Assembly (NCBI RefSeq): GCF_017876775.1
Contig: NZ_JAGIOP010000002.1
Coordinates: 1,302,001-1,366,000, forward strand
DNA: 64,000 bases
Source of the DNA: Mycolicibacterium lutetiense
GTDB taxonomy: Bacteria; Actinomycetota; Actinomycetes; Mycobacteriales; Mycobacteriaceae
Direction: 5' to 3'
In this document: positions 9,768 to 20,170 of the stretch, one piece after another
Layout: every line of letters starts with the position of its first letter
Numbering within the stretch: the first letter of the stretch is position 1
Notes under the pieces: generated by a model
Database searches by the model: none
Told to the model about the DNA's origin: nothing
Seen by the model: the letters and a program-made list of their open reading frames with translations, nothing else
Made by a program: the position numbers and the translations under genes

Positions 9768-10037
9768 GTGACGACTCGATACCTGCAGCAAGTGGCGACC
9801 GTCTGCGGAGCGGTCGTCGTGTCGGCGGTGGTCGCGTCATGCGGCTCGGGGATACCTGTGCCGAATATTGAAGAAGACGTCACGATCCCGCAGATGACGA
9901 TCGGCGAGACGATAACGGGTGAGCCGGAACGCCCCGCCGGTGACACTGAAACCCCGACGACGCCGCCGACGACGCCCGAGATCCCGAAGGCCACCCCGCC
10001 GTTCACCACCCCGCCGCAGGTCGCCGTCCCGCACTGA
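9768..10037 (+). CDS. Small Pro/Thr-rich lipoprotein
   Basis: 89 aa. The GTG at 9768 is preceded at a good distance by GGGGAGG (9754-9760), favouring it over upstream codons. The N-terminus is a lipoprotein signal peptide ending in the lipobox VVASC, so the protein is probably anchored at the outer face of the membrane. The mature part is acidic then strongly Pro/Thr-rich (TPTTPPTTPEIP), a flexible linker-type sequence with no folded domain visible; such segments are often O-mannosylated in mycobacteria. I do not recognise a family. Confidence 0.7.
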   Translation: MTTRYLQQVATVCGAVVVSAVVASCGSGIPVPNIEEDVTIPQMTIGETITGEPERPAGDTETPTTPPTTPEIPKATPPFTTPPQVAVPH

Positions 10038-10094
10038 CTGCGGACAGACGATTTGGTGCGCCGGCACCCAGTGGCCGGCCCTTAGATTTGAGCG

Positions 10095-10433
10095 GTGAAC
10101 ACTGGCATCGCGAGGTTGGTGGGATCCGTCCCGCACACGGACCGGATCATGAAGTTGTTCGCGGTGGGCGACATGGAGCTCTATCACGTGAGCCCACCGT
10201 TGCACGGCTACAACGTCGTCGCCGCGTCACGACAGTCGTGGGCCATGGGTGCGCAATACATCTACCCGGACGGCCGGATCGAGCCGCCCGAGCCCGACGA
10301 TCCAGTGTCCACCGAGCTGTACGGCGTCGTCGGTGAAGGGCTGCAGATCGACAGCACCGAGAAACTCCCGGGCAGCGCGGACGGCAGAAGTGTGGCCCGC
10401 ACGCTCGCCGCGCTCGGTTACACGATCATCTAG
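10095..10433 (+). CDS. Hypothetical protein, 112 aa
   Basis: Starts at a GTG (10095). The sequence has no signal peptide or membrane segment and mixed composition, with VGDMELYHVSPPLHGYNVV and GVVGEGLQIDSTEKLPGS as its most structured-looking parts, suggesting a small beta-rich soluble domain. I do not recognise it. It ends 8 bases before the strong hairpin shared with the converging ilvC, which supports it being a real transcription unit. Codon use looks normal for the window. Confidence 0.6.
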   Translation: MNTGIARLVGSVPHTDRIMKLFAVGDMELYHVSPPLHGYNVVAASRQSWAMGAQYIYPDGRIEPPEPDDPVSTELYGVVGEGLQIDSTEKLPGSADGRSVARTLAALGYTII

Positions 10434-10441
10434 AACGCGAA

Positions 10442-10488
10442 AGGCCAGTTACTGCACGCTTTTTTGTGAATCGCGTGCAATAACTGGC
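10442..10488. terminator. 17-bp inverted repeat between converging genes (bidirectional terminator)
   Basis: GGCCAGTTACTGCACGC (10442-10458) pairs with GCGTGCAATAACTGGCC (10472-10488) with one mismatch around a 13-base loop. It sits between the stop at 10433 and the ilvC stop at 10506, so it can serve both strands. A run of six T lies inside the loop, not after the stem. Confidence 0.75.
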
Positions 10489-10505
10489 CGGTCGGCGATA
10501 GAAAG

Positions 10506-11540
<1,035 letters not shown>

Positions 11541-11575
11541 CTAGCTCTACAACCGACTAACGCTACTTGACGTGC

Positions 11576-12088
11576 TTACTTCACTGCGCTGATACCACGC
11601 GGTCCGCGCGAGACCGAGACCATGCCCGATTGTGCGATCTCACGGATACCGTAGGGCTCCAGGACCCGCAGCAGGGCCTCCAGCTTCTCCGCGGTGCCCG
11701 TCGCCTCCACCGTCAGGGACTCGGTCGAAACGTCAACGACCTTGGCGCGGAACAGGTTCACCGCTTCGATGACCTGGCCGCGGTTGGTCGCATCGGCCCG
11801 CACCTTGATCAGGGCGAGTTCACGGGAGACCGAGCTGTCGTCCTCCTGCTCGACGATCTTGATCACGTTGACCAGCTTGTTGAGCTGCTTGGTGATCTGC
11901 TCCAGCGGCGATTCCTCGACGCTGACGACGATCGTCATCCGCGACATGTGCTTCTGTTCGGTGGCACCCACCGCCAGGGACTGGATGTTGTAGCCACGAC
12001 GGGAGAACAGCGTGGCCACCCGGGCGAGCACGCCGGGCTTGTCCTCGACCAGCACCGACAGGGTGTGGGTGGGGGTGGTGTTGCTCAT
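11576..12088 (-). CDS. ilvN: Acetolactate synthase small subunit IlvN
   Basis: 170 aa regulatory subunit of acetohydroxyacid synthase. The ATG at 12088 overlaps the ilvB stop (TGATG), so upstream in-frame codons are not used. An N-terminal ACT domain (TLSVLVEDKPGVLARVATLF) binds valine in characterised enzymes and transmits feedback inhibition; the C-terminal half (SRELALIKVRADATNRGQ onward) is the conserved second domain that activates the large subunit. One-to-one coupling with ilvB suits a hetero-oligomer. Confidence 0.97.
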   Translation of the reverse strand: MSNTTPTHTLSVLVEDKPGVLARVATLFSRRGYNIQSLAVGATEQKHMSRMTIVVSVEESPLEQITKQLNKLVNVIKIVEQEDDSSVSRELALIKVRADATNRGQVIEAVNLFRAKVVDVSTESLTVEATGTAEKLEALLRVLEPYGIREIAQSGMVSVSRGPRGISAVK

Positions 12089-13950
12089 CAGGCATGCCCC
12101 TCGTCGTCGTTCTCGTCGAACAGCGGCCGGATATCCCGGGCTGCCATGATCTCGTCGTTGCTGGTCCCGGCGGCGACCATCGGCCACACCTGCGCGTCAG
12201 CACCGACGATGAAGTCGATGACCACCGGGCGGTCGTTGATGGCGCGGGCCTGGTTGATGACGTCCTCGACGTCCTCGGCCCGCTCACAGCGGAGCCCGAC
12301 GCAACCCAGCGCCTCGGCCAGCTTGACGAAGTCCGGAATCCGGCGTGAGTGCGTGGCCAGGTCGGTCTGGCTGTAACGCTGGCCGTAGAACAGCGTCTGC
12401 CACTGCCGCACCATGCCGAGGTTGCCGTTGTTGATCAACGCCACCTTGATCGGCGCACCCTCGATGGCGCACGTGGCCAGCTCCTGGTTGGTCATCTGGA
12501 AGCAGCCGTCGCCGTCGATGGCCCACACCTCGGCGTCGGGGCGAGCAAACTTGGCGCCCATGGCCGCCGGGACGGAGAAGCCCATGGTGCCGAGGCCACC
12601 GGAGTTCAGCCAGGTCTTCGGGTTCTCGTACTTGACGAACTGCGCGGCCCACATCTGGTGCTGGCCCACACCGGCGACGTAGATCGCCTCGGGTCCGGCG
12701 ATCTGGCCCAACTTCTCGATGACGTACTCGGGGCTCAGGCTGCCATCGCTCTGCGGACCGTAGCTCAGCGGGTAGGTCGTCTTGAGGCCGGACAGGTACT
12801 CCCACCAGCCGTCCAGTTTCAGTGCGGCACTGGTGGTTCCGTCGCGGCGCAGCACCTCGATCAGGTCGGTGATGACGGCCTTCACGTCACCCACGATCGG
12901 CACGTCGGCGTGCCGGTTCTTGCCGATCTCGGCGGGGTCGATGTCGGCGTGGATCACCTTGGCGTCCGGCGCGAAGGAGTCGAGCTGGCCGGTCACGCGG
13001 TCATCGAAGCGCGTGCCCAGGGCGATCAGCAGATCGCTCTTCTGCAATGCACCCACGGCGGCCACGGTGCCGTGCATGCCCGGCATCCCCATGTGCTGGG
13101 GATGACTGTCGGGGAACGCACCACGGGCCATCAGCGTGGTGACGACCGGGATACCGGTCAGCTCGGCCAGCTCGAGCAGTTCGGCACTGGCCTCGCCACG
13201 GATGACACCACCACCGACGTAGAGGACCGGCTTGTGTGCCGCGGCGATCAGCTTGGCCGCCTCGCGCACCTGACGGCTGTGCGGTTTGGTGTTCGGCTTG
13301 TAGCCGGGCAGGTCCATCTGCGGCGGCCAGGAGAAGGTGCACTGGCCCTGCAGGATGTCCTTGGGGACGTCGACGAGCACCGCGCCCGGGCGCCCCGAGC
13401 TGGCGATGTAGAACGCCTCGGCCATCACCTGGGCGATGTCGTCACCGTTGCGCACCAGGAAGTTGTGCTTGGTGATCGGCATGGTCATGCCGGTGATATC
13501 GGCTTCCTGGAAGGCGTCGGTGCCGATCAGGGCGCGACCCACCTGCCCGGTGATGGCCACCACGGGGATGGAGTCCATCTGGGCGTCGGCCAGCGGGGTG
13601 ATCAGGTTGGTCGCGCCGGGGCCCGACGTCGCCATCATCACGCCGACCTTCCCGGTGGCATGCGCATAGCCGCTGGCGGCGTGACCGGCGCCCTGCTCAT
13701 GGCGGACCAGCACGTGCCGCACCTTCTGCGAGTCGAACAGCGGATCGTAGACCGGCAGCACGGCGCCACCGGGGATGCCGAAGACGACGTCGACGCCGAG
13801 CTCTTCCAGCGACCGGACGACCGCCTGGGCGCCGGTGAGCTGCTGCGGTGCAACCCGATTGGGCTGTCCCGAATCTGATGTCGCGTTGGCTGCGCCGTTG
13901 GCAGCCACGGTTCCCGACCGGCCTGGCGGTCGCGTTGTCGGTGCGCTCAC
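12088..13950 (-). CDS. ilvB: Acetolactate synthase large subunit IlvB
   Basis: 620 aa thiamine-diphosphate, FAD and Mg2+ enzyme making acetolactate from pyruvate. The GTG start at 13950 adds a low-complexity N-terminal tail of about 36 residues before the fold ([19 protein letters not shown]), as in other mycobacterial IlvB1. The catalytic Glu is in [13 protein letters not shown] (Glu85) and the diphosphate/Mg motif is [17 protein letters not shown] with a downstream [12 protein letters not shown]. It is preceded by a 5' leader with a Leu/Val/Ile-coding peptide and a terminator, so its transcription is probably attenuated by branched-chain amino acid supply. Confidence 0.97.
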   Translation of the reverse strand: MSAPTTRPPGRSGTVAANGAANATSDSGQPNRVAPQQLTGAQAVVRSLEELGVDVVFGIPGGAVLPVYDPLFDSQKVRHVLVRHEQGAGHAASGYAHATGKVGVMMATSGPGATNLITPLADAQMDSIPVVAITGQVGRALIGTDAFQEADITGMTMPITKHNFLVRNGDDIAQVMAEAFYIASSGRPGAVLVDVPKDILQGQCTFSWPPQMDLPGYKPNTKPHSRQVREAAKLIAAAHKPVLYVGGGVIRGEASAELLELAELTGIPVVTTLMARGAFPDSHPQHMGMPGMHGTVAAVGALQKSDLLIALGTRFDDRVTGQLDSFAPDAKVIHADIDPAEIGKNRHADVPIVGDVKAVITDLIEVLRRDGTTSAALKLDGWWEYLSGLKTTYPLSYGPQSDGSLSPEYVIEKLGQIAGPEAIYVAGVGQHQMWAAQFVKYENPKTWLNSGGLGTMGFSVPAAMGAKFARPDAEVWAIDGDGCFQMTNQELATCAIEGAPIKVALINNGNLGMVRQWQTLFYGQRYSQTDLATHSRRIPDFVKLAEALGCVGLRCERAEDVEDVINQARAINDRPVVIDFIVGADAQVWPMVAAGTSNDEIMAARDIRPLFDENDDEGHA

Positions 13951-14030
13951 GATGTCCTCTTCACGGTCTGCGTCACATTCCTCTTCAGGAACTTCAATTT
14001 TTCATTGATTCCGGCGCGCTTGTGGGCAAA

Positions 14031-14066
14031 TAAAAAACCCCCGTCAGCCGGTAGCTGTACGAGGGT
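14031..14066 (-). terminator. ilvB leader attenuator (intrinsic terminator)
   Basis: On the minus strand, ACCCTCGTACAGC and GCTGACGGGGGT pair over 12 base pairs with one bulged A around the loop TACCG, followed directly by GTTTTTTATT. This is the strongest intrinsic terminator in the window and it lies between the leader peptide and ilvB, with about 80 bases left before the ilvB start, so it is read as a regulated attenuator. Confidence 0.85.
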
Positions 14067-14085
14067 GGCGCGTCGATGCGGTGTG

Positions 14086-14157
14086 CTAAGCCCGGCAGGG
14101 GGCCAGCGCGACATCAACGCGCCAACCAATTACTACGAGCGATCCGGGGGTGTGCAT
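14086..14157 (-). CDS. ilvB leader peptide, 23 aa, Leu-Val-Val-Ile codons
   Basis: ATG at 14157 to TAG at 14086-14088 encodes MHTPGSLVVIGWRVDVALAP plus CRA. Codons 7-10 are Leu-Val-Val-Ile, and seven of 23 residues are branched-chain. Bases 14112-14124, within codons 12-16, are complementary to 14066-14078 just before the terminator (13 positions, one G-U), so a ribosome stalled at the regulatory codons would block that stem. This is the layout of transcription attenuation, known for ilvB leaders in Corynebacterium and predicted for mycobacteria. A GGTG ribosome site is only five bases from the ATG, or the transcript may be leaderless. Confidence 0.85.
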   Translation of the reverse strand: MHTPGSLVVIGWRVDVALAPCRA

Positions 14158-14165
14158 AGCACCTG

Positions 14166-14195
14166 ACGGTAGCTGCCGTACAGGTTAAAGGTCAA
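14166..14195 (-). promoter_or_regulatory. Probable SigA promoter of the ilvB leader
   Basis: On the minus strand TTGACC (14195-14190) and TACCGT (14171-14166) are spaced by 18 bases, fitting -35 and TANNNT -10 elements. Counting seven bases on from the -10 puts the start of transcription at about 14157-14160, at or within three bases of the leader-peptide ATG. Confidence 0.5.
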
Positions 14196-14268
14196 ATTGG
14201 TTCGGGCTGGGGTGGGACGCCAGGTGATGCCGGCGAGGCGGCCGCGTGGGTGGTGCAAGGATGAACAC

Positions 14269-14658
14269 GTGAGCGCTCGATCGGCAACCGCCCCTGTCGT
14301 CATCCGGATATCGCCCATGTCGCACCTGGCAGTCGGATTCCTGACGCTCGGCCTGCTGACGTTGGTCCTGAGCAATCCGATCTGGTTCTCGGTACTGCTG
14401 GTGATCCCGATTGCGTTGTCGACGGTCGTCATCCGGTACCGCACCACCGCCGATGCCGACAGCGTCACCGCGCGGTCACTGACCAGCAGCCGCACGGTGT
14501 CGTGGGCCGATATCAAGGGACTGCGATTCGGCCGGTCGTCGTGGGCGATTGCGGATGTGAACGACGGGACCGAACTGCGTCTGCCCGCCGTGACGTTTGC
14601 AACGCTGCCGTTGCTCACCGAGGTGAGTGGCGGCCGCGTACCGAATCCGTACGCCTGA
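14269..14658 (+). CDS. cfp6: PH-domain membrane protein, Cfp6-like (Rv3004 homologue)
   Basis: 129 aa from the GTG at 14269, with AAGG 8 bases upstream. Two hydrophobic stretches (SHLAVGFLTLGLLTLVLSNP and WFSVLLVIPIALSTVV) form a membrane hairpin, followed by a small bacterial PH-like domain (TVSWADIKGLRFGRSSWAIA; LRLPAVTFATLPLL). Position between ilvB and a DoxX-like gene matches Rv3004, called low-molecular-weight antigen CFP-6 in M. tuberculosis. The molecular role is unknown. The stop is 14 bases from the converging DoxX gene. Confidence 0.8.
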   Translation: MSARSATAPVVIRISPMSHLAVGFLTLGLLTLVLSNPIWFSVLLVIPIALSTVVIRYRTTADADSVTARSLTSSRTVSWADIKGLRFGRSSWAIADVNDGTELRLPAVTFATLPLLTEVSGGRVPNPYA

Positions 14659-14672
14659 CGCGTTTCGCGCGA

Positions 14673-15515
14673 TCAGCCGAGTGGGTTGCCGCCGTTGAGC
14701 AGCACCCAGATGGCGATGCCGCCGGCCACGCCGAGCACCAGGGCCACGAAGGATCCGACGAAGGGGCGCCGGGCCCAGCCGCGGCCGGCGTCGAATCCGT
14801 AGCGACCCGGCCCGGTCAGGATGATCGCGGCCGCGGCGGCGACGACGATCAACCGGTATTCGGTGCCGTCGGTGATCACTTCTGACAGGCGAGCCTGTTC
14901 GTGCGCCGCCATCGCCGTGGCCAGCACCCCGTTGATCAGGTAGGCCAGCGCACCGGCCGCCGCAATGGGGGTGAACAACCCCAGGACCAGCAGCACGCCG
15001 GCGGCAATCTGCCCCCCGGTGGCCGCGTAGGTCAGGATGTCGGCGTTCTTGAAGCCCATGTCGCTCAGCGATGAGTTGAATCCGTCGAGCCCTGGGCCGC
15101 CCCACCAGCCGAAGGCCTTCTGCAGGCCGTGGATGATCATCAGTCCGCCGAGCGCCACGCGCAGGATCAGCAGCCCGAGGTCCTGGGTGCCGCGTCGACC
15201 GGCCGCCCGGACGCGGTCATCACTGAACTCGTCGCGTTCGATCTCGGCCGGTTCGGCCGAGAAGGGGCCCATCGGCGGGGGCCCGCCGGCTTGCACGTAC
15301 GGCAGTGGCTCCGGGTCGGAGACCAGGCTGAACGCCGACTGGTCGCCCGATTTCGCGTCGTAGCGAGGGATCGCGGTGGTCTCGAAGTCGCCGCCATAGG
15401 TTTCCGACGGCAGGTCGTCTTCCGGATCGACCAGGCTGGCCCCGGCCGGCCTAACGGAATCGTCCGAGTAACCCGGTCGTTGCCAGGCTTGGGGGTCCTG
15501 TGAGTGGCTGGTCAC
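14673..15515 (-). CDS. DoxX-family membrane protein (Rv3005c homologue)
   Basis: 280 aa. Residues 1-105 are hydrophilic, acidic and Pro-rich with no fold evident; residues from about 110 hold four membrane segments of the DoxX family (LGLLILRVALGGLMIIHGLQ; GGQIAAGVLLVLGLFTPIAA; ALAYLINGVLATAMA). The TYGGDFETTAIPRYD stretch looks like a cytosolic phospho-substrate type tail. The M. tuberculosis homologue is part of a reported membrane oxidoreductase complex with SodA and SseA that handles thiol and oxidative stress; that function is carried over here only by similarity and position. Confidence 0.85.
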   Translation of the reverse strand: MTSHSQDPQAWQRPGYSDDSVRPAGASLVDPEDDLPSETYGGDFETTAIPRYDAKSGDQSAFSLVSDPEPLPYVQAGGPPPMGPFSAEPAEIERDEFSDDRVRAAGRRGTQDLGLLILRVALGGLMIIHGLQKAFGWWGGPGLDGFNSSLSDMGFKNADILTYAATGGQIAAGVLLVLGLFTPIAAAGALAYLINGVLATAMAAHEQARLSEVITDGTEYRLIVVAAAAAIILTGPGRYGFDAGRGWARRPFVGSFVALVLGVAGGIAIWVLLNGGNPLG

Positions 15516-15649
15516 AGCTGCCAGGGTAAGTGCAAGTCCGGTCCGATCCGGGTATTTACCCCGGCGCTTCCCCCTGGTACCGGCCTGCTACGGGCCGACG
15601 CGCGGTCCCGACGTGGCGCGTACTGCCGGGCGATCCGTAATCTGGCGGC

Positions 15650-16771
15650 ATGAAATCGCGCCGGCGGATGACGGGGGTGGCCGCCGTTCTGTGTGCCGCG
15701 ATGCTTGTCGGGTCGGGCTGTGCCCGATTCGACGCGGCCCAGTCCGAACCTTTCACCACAGAGCCCAAGATGGCACCGGGGCCGACCACGACGCCGCCAC
15801 CACCGCCACCGCTGCCGGCCAAACCGTTCCCCAAGGAATGCAAGGCAACGGGTGTGATGCAGGGCTGCCTGGACAGCACCAGCGGATTGATCATGCTGCC
15901 CGACAGCCAGTCCGCCCTGGTCGCCGAACGGCTCACGGGCGCGGTCAAGCAGGTGTCTGTGAAGGCCGAACCGAAGGTCAAAGTGATGATCCCGGTGGAT
16001 CCGTCCGGCGACGGCGGCCTGATGGACATCGTGTTGTCGCCGACCTACGGTCAGGACCGGCTGATGTACGCCTACGTCAGCACACCGACCGACAACCGGG
16101 TGATCCGCATCGCCGACGGCGACGTACCGAAGCCGATCCTGACCGGCATTCCCAAGGGCGCTACCGGCAATACCGGGTCGCTGACGTTCACCAGCAAGAC
16201 CACTTTGTTGGTACAGACGGGCGATGCGGGTGATCCGGCGCTGGCCGCCGATCCCGGCTCGCTGGCCGGCAAGGTACTGCGCATCGAGCAGCCGACCACG
16301 ATCAACCAGGCCCCGGTCACCACGGCACTGAGTGGTCTGGGTGCCGGCGGAGGCATGTGCATCGATTCATCGGACGGCTCGCTCTACGTCACCGACCGCA
16401 CTCCGAGCGCCGACCGGATGCAGCGGATCACCAAGGACTCGAAGGTCTCCACGGTGTGGACGTGGCCGGACCGGCCCGGCGTCGCCGGCTGCGCCGCACT
16501 GGAGGGCACGGTGTTGGTCAACCTGGTCAATTCCAAGAAGACCGTCGCAGTGCGACTGGCGCCCGATACGGGCGCGGTCACCGGAGACCCGGAGGTGGTC
16601 CGCGAGAACGTGCGCGGGCATGCGTGGGCGTTGCAGCTCTCCCCCGACGGCAACGTGTGGGGGGCGACGGTGAACCGGACGACCGGAGACGCCGAAATTT
16701 TCGACGACGTCGTCTTCCCGCTCTTCCCGCAGGGTGGCGGCTTCCCGCGTACCAACGCCGACAACACCTGA
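15650..16771 (+). CDS. lppZ: Lipoprotein LppZ-like, sorbosone dehydrogenase-type beta-propeller
   Basis: 373 aa. The signal peptide ends in the lipobox VGSGC (Cys near residue 25), followed by a Pro-rich linker (TTTPPPPPPLPAKP). The rest matches the six-bladed glucose/sorbosone dehydrogenase fold: DPSGDGGLMDIVLSPTY, LTFTSKTTLLVQTGDAG and GMCIDSSDGSLYVTDR. It is thus a membrane-anchored extracytoplasmic propeller. Position after the DoxX gene equals Rv3006 lppZ. Whether it binds PQQ is unclear because the usual cofactor ligands cannot be aligned with certainty by eye. Confidence 0.88.
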   Translation: MKSRRRMTGVAAVLCAAMLVGSGCARFDAAQSEPFTTEPKMAPGPTTTPPPPPPLPAKPFPKECKATGVMQGCLDSTSGLIMLPDSQSALVAERLTGAVKQVSVKAEPKVKVMIPVDPSGDGGLMDIVLSPTYGQDRLMYAYVSTPTDNRVIRIADGDVPKPILTGIPKGATGNTGSLTFTSKTTLLVQTGDAGDPALAADPGSLAGKVLRIEQPTTINQAPVTTALSGLGAGGGMCIDSSDGSLYVTDRTPSADRMQRITKDSKVSTVWTWPDRPGVAGCAALEGTVLVNLVNSKKTVAVRLAPDTGAVTGDPEVVRENVRGHAWALQLSPDGNVWGATVNRTTGDAEIFDDVVFPLFPQGGGFPRTNADNT

Positions 16772-16879
16772 GGCACAACGTATTTCAATATGAATCTGTT
16801 CGCGCAGATCCTTTGGACTTGAATGCATCGCCTCTCGCGTGCCCTCAGGTCACCGCCGCGATGACGTAGCATCACCCGA

Positions 16880-17503
16880 GTGCCTGACCGCCAGCGCCGC
16901 AGATACGCACCGCGGCTACCGCGTCAAGAACGCCGCGAGCAACTGCTTGATGCAGCATTGACAGTGCTCCGCGACTGCCCCCTGCACGAGCTGACGGTGG
17001 AGGCCGTCGCCGAGGCCGCCGGAGTCGGCAAACCTGTCCTCTACACCGCGTTCCGGACCCGCACCGAACTGGTGACCGCGTTGCTCATCCGCGAGCATCA
17101 GAATGGAATGCACCAGGTCCTGACCGCACTGCCCAAGAATCACTCGGTAACCGGACCCGCAGACGCCTACACCGCAACCGTCACCGGTTTCCTGCGCTGC
17201 GTGCTGGAAAACCCGGCGCGCTGGCAACTCATCCTCACGGTGCCCGACGGTGCTCCGCGGGACATCCACGCGGCGGCCCACAACGCCCGCAGCGAGATCC
17301 TCACGCAGGTCGAGCACATGGCGAAAACAAGCATGGCGGCGGATCCCCGGCTTTCCGCACTGGATGCCGAGCTTCTCGGCCACACCTTGCTGTCGTTCGC
17401 CGAGATGCTCGGCCGCCTGGCCGTGCACGACCCGGCCAGCTACCCGCGCGACCGGCTCGAGCAATACGCCACTGCGGCGATGACGATATTCGCCGGGCCG
17501 TGA
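16880..17503 (+). CDS. TetR-family transcriptional regulator
   Basis: 207 aa from a GTG. Residues 14-60 form the helix-turn-helix (REQLLDAALTVLRDCPLHEL, then VAEAAGVGKPVLYTAFRTRTE). The C-terminal ligand domain is all-helical and unremarkable. It lies alone between lppZ and the converging gatB, so the target is not given by context; the 108-base upstream region (AT-rich TATTTCAATATGAATCTG around 16780-16800) may hold its own operator. Confidence 0.9.
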   Translation: MPDRQRRRYAPRLPRQERREQLLDAALTVLRDCPLHELTVEAVAEAAGVGKPVLYTAFRTRTELVTALLIREHQNGMHQVLTALPKNHSVTGPADAYTATVTGFLRCVLENPARWQLILTVPDGAPRDIHAAAHNARSEILTQVEHMAKTSMAADPRLSALDAELLGHTLLSFAEMLGRLAVHDPASYPRDRLEQYATAAMTIFAGP

Positions 17504-17517
17504 GCTGACCGGCGCGG

Positions 17518-19029
17518 TTACCCGCTCTGGCCGCAGGCGGCCAGCACCAACTCGCGAACCCGTGCCGCGTCAGCCGAGCCTTTGGTCGCCTTCATCACCG
17601 CACCGACGATCGCTCCGGCGGCCTGGATCTTGCCGCCGCGGATCTTGTCCGCGACATCGGGGTTGGCGGCCAGCGCCTCGTCCACAGCAGCCTGGATCAC
17701 CGAGTCGTCGCGCACGAGCGCGAGACCGCGGTCGGTCATCACCTGCTCGGGCTCGCCCTCGCCGGCCAGCACTCCCTCGATGACCTGGCGAGCCAGCTTG
17801 TTGGACAGCTTGCCCTCGTCGACGAGCTTGACCACAGCGGCCACCTGGGCCGGGGTGATCGCCAATGCCTCGAGCTCGACCTCGGACTCATTCGCCTTCT
17901 GTACCAGGAAGTTGCCCCACCACGCGCGGGCAGCCTCGCTGGGGGCGCCGTGGGAGACGGTGGCGGCCACCAACTCCACTGCGCCGGCGTTGACCAGATC
18001 ACGCATCACCTCGTCGGAGATGCCCCAATCCTGCTGAATCCGCTTGCGCGCCAACCATGGCAGCTCAGGGATCGTCTCGCGCAGCCGTTCGACCAACTCA
18101 GCACTGGGTGCAACCGGCTCAAGGTCGGGCTCGGGAAAGTACCGGTAGTCCTCCGCGGTCTCCTTGCTGCGGCCGGGTGACGTATAGCCGTCCTCGTGGA
18201 AATGCCGCGTCTCCTGGGTGACCGTGCCACCGGAATTGAGAACTGCTGCCTGACGGCGCATTTCGTATCGGACCGCCACCTCGACACTCTTGAGTGAGTT
18301 CACGTTCTTGGTCTCGGTGCGGGTGCCGAATTCGGTGGCCCCAACCGGCATGAGGGACAGGTTCGAGTCACACCGCATCGATCCCTGGTCCATCCGCACA
18401 TCCGATACACCCAAGCCGCGCAGCAGGTCTCGCAGTGCGGTCACATACGCGCGGGCGATCTCCGGTGCGCGTGCCCCGGTCCCCTCGATGGGCCTGGTGA
18501 CGATCTCGACGAGCGGAACGCCGGCACGGTTGAAATCAGCGAGCGAGGTCGTGGCACCCGCGATGCGACCGGTATCGCTGCCCAGGTGGGTCAGCTTGCC
18601 GGTGTCCTCCTCCATGTGCGCGCGCTCGATCTCCACGCGGAAGGTGGTGCCATCGTCGAGCGGCACGTCCAGGTAACCGTCGACCGCGATCGGCTCGTCG
18701 TACTGCGAGATCTGGTAGTTCTTCGGCTGATCGGGGTAGAAGTAGTTCTTCCGGGCGAACCGGCCCCACGGCGCGATGTCGCAGTTGAGCGCCAGGCCGA
18801 TGCGGATCGCCGACTCGACCGCCGACTCATTGAGCACCGGCAGTGAACCGGGCAGCCCCAGACACACCGGACAGACGAGCGTGTTGGGCTCGGCTCCGAA
18901 CTGGTTGGCGCAGCCGCAGAACATCTTGGTGGCCGTAGACAGCTCGACGTGCACCTCCATACCCATCACGGGCTCATAGGCGGCGATGACGTCGTCATAG
19001 TCAACGAGTTCAGCGGTAGCGACAGACAT
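17518..19029 (-). CDS. gatB: Asp/Glu-tRNA amidotransferase subunit B GatB
   Basis: 503 aa from the ATG at 19029; upstream in-frame codons give only low-complexity sequence. GatB binds the mischarged tRNA and activates the carboxylate with ATP in the GatCAB complex that makes Gln-tRNA and, where needed, Asn-tRNA. The kinase-like cradle starts at [20 protein letters not shown], with Cys residues in FCGC and [14 protein letters not shown] that bind zinc in known structures; the C-terminal tail domain ([18 protein letters not shown]) contacts the tRNA elbow. pfkA sits between it and gatA, as in M. tuberculosis. Confidence 0.97.
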   Translation of the reverse strand: MSVATAELVDYDDVIAAYEPVMGMEVHVELSTATKMFCGCANQFGAEPNTLVCPVCLGLPGSLPVLNESAVESAIRIGLALNCDIAPWGRFARKNYFYPDQPKNYQISQYDEPIAVDGYLDVPLDDGTTFRVEIERAHMEEDTGKLTHLGSDTGRIAGATTSLADFNRAGVPLVEIVTRPIEGTGARAPEIARAYVTALRDLLRGLGVSDVRMDQGSMRCDSNLSLMPVGATEFGTRTETKNVNSLKSVEVAVRYEMRRQAAVLNSGGTVTQETRHFHEDGYTSPGRSKETAEDYRYFPEPDLEPVAPSAELVERLRETIPELPWLARKRIQQDWGISDEVMRDLVNAGAVELVAATVSHGAPSEAARAWWGNFLVQKANESEVELEALAITPAQVAAVVKLVDEGKLSNKLARQVIEGVLAGEGEPEQVMTDRGLALVRDDSVIQAAVDEALAANPDVADKIRGGKIQAAGAIVGAVMKATKGSADAARVRELVLAACGQSG

Positions 19030-19084
19030 GCCGTCGATCCTAGTTGGGCCCCGGCTGCACCTTCCCGGCGAGCGGGGAAAGGGA

Positions 19085-20116
19085 CTAGCCGAAGAACTCG
19101 GCGGCGTCGTCGTAGCGGGACTGCGGCACCAGTTTGAGCTGGCGCGTCGCATCGGCCAGCGACACCCGGCCGATGTCCTGCCCCTGCAACGACACCATCA
19201 TCCCGAACTCCCCGGCATGCGCGGCATCGGCCGCATTCACCCCGAACCGGGTGGCCAGTACCCGGTCATACGCCGTCGGGGTACCGCCGCGCTGGACGTG
19301 GCCGAGGACCGTGACGCGCACATCCTTTTTGATCCGCTTCTCCACCTCGAGCGCCAACTGCTGTGCCACACCGGTGAATTTCTCGTGCCCGAACTCGTCC
19401 ATGCCTCCCTGGCGCAGTTGCATGGTGCCCTCGGCCGGCTTCGCCCCCTCGGCCACCACGCAGATGAAGTGTGACGATCCGTGCTGGAACCGCTTCTTGA
19501 CCAGCCGGCACACTTCCTCGACGTCAAAGGGCTGCTCGGGAATCAGCGTCATGTGCGCTCCCGAGGCCAGCCCGGCGTTCAGCGCGATCCAGCCGGCATG
19601 GCGGCCCATCACCTCGACCAGCATGACGCGTTGGTGCGATTCGGCGGTGCTGTGCAGCCGGTCGATGGCCTCGGTCGCCACCTGCAGCGCCGTGTCGTGG
19701 CCGAAAGTCACGTCCGTGCAGTCAATGTCGTTGTCGATGGTCTTGGGCACCCCGACCACCGGCACGTTCTCCTCGGACAACCAGTGCGCGGCGGTCAATG
19801 TCCCTTCACCGCCGATCGGGATCAACACGTCGATCCCGTTGTCTTCGAGGGTCTGCTTGATCTGGTCCAGCCCGGCCCGCAGCTTGTCGGGGTTGACCCG
19901 CGCGGTGCCCAACATGGTTCCGCCCTTGGCCAGCAGGCGGTCATTGCGATCGTCGTTGGCCAGTTGGATACGGCGATCCTCCAACAGGCCGCGCCAGCCG
20001 TCGAGAAATCCGACCACCGACGAGTCGTAACGCTGGTCGCAGGTACGCACCACCGCCCGGATCACCGCGTTCAGGCCAGGACAGTCACCGCCGCCGGTGA
20101 GAACTCCGATGCGCAT
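19085..20116 (-). CDS. pfkA: 6-phosphofructokinase PfkA
   Basis: 343 aa from [20 protein letters not shown] (an ATG-like start three codons earlier is possible). It phosphorylates fructose 6-phosphate in glycolysis. The phosphoryl-donor region reads GGEGTL, with Gly where PPi-dependent enzymes carry Asp, while the PKTIDND motif has Lys where classical ATP enzymes have Gly. This Gly/Lys combination is that of actinobacterial group III ATP-dependent PFKs such as that of Streptomyces, so ATP is the likely donor. The Asp of TIDND is the catalytic base. It is embedded among gat genes, an order conserved in mycobacteria. Confidence 0.95.
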   Translation of the reverse strand: MRIGVLTGGGDCPGLNAVIRAVVRTCDQRYDSSVVGFLDGWRGLLEDRRIQLANDDRNDRLLAKGGTMLGTARVNPDKLRAGLDQIKQTLEDNGIDVLIPIGGEGTLTAAHWLSEENVPVVGVPKTIDNDIDCTDVTFGHDTALQVATEAIDRLHSTAESHQRVMLVEVMGRHAGWIALNAGLASGAHMTLIPEQPFDVEEVCRLVKKRFQHGSSHFICVVAEGAKPAEGTMQLRQGGMDEFGHEKFTGVAQQLALEVEKRIKKDVRVTVLGHVQRGGTPTAYDRVLATRFGVNAADAAHAGEFGMMVSLQGQDIGRVSLADATRQLKLVPQSRYDDAAEFFG

Positions 20117-20170
20117 GCGCACCATCTTGCCCCGCCCGACACAACCGCGCCGGGCATCAGGGCCTGCCGC

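Noticed and set aside
12349..13878. 509-codon plus-strand open frame antisense to ilvB
   Set aside because: A shadow of the ilvB codons; no motif or ribosome site.
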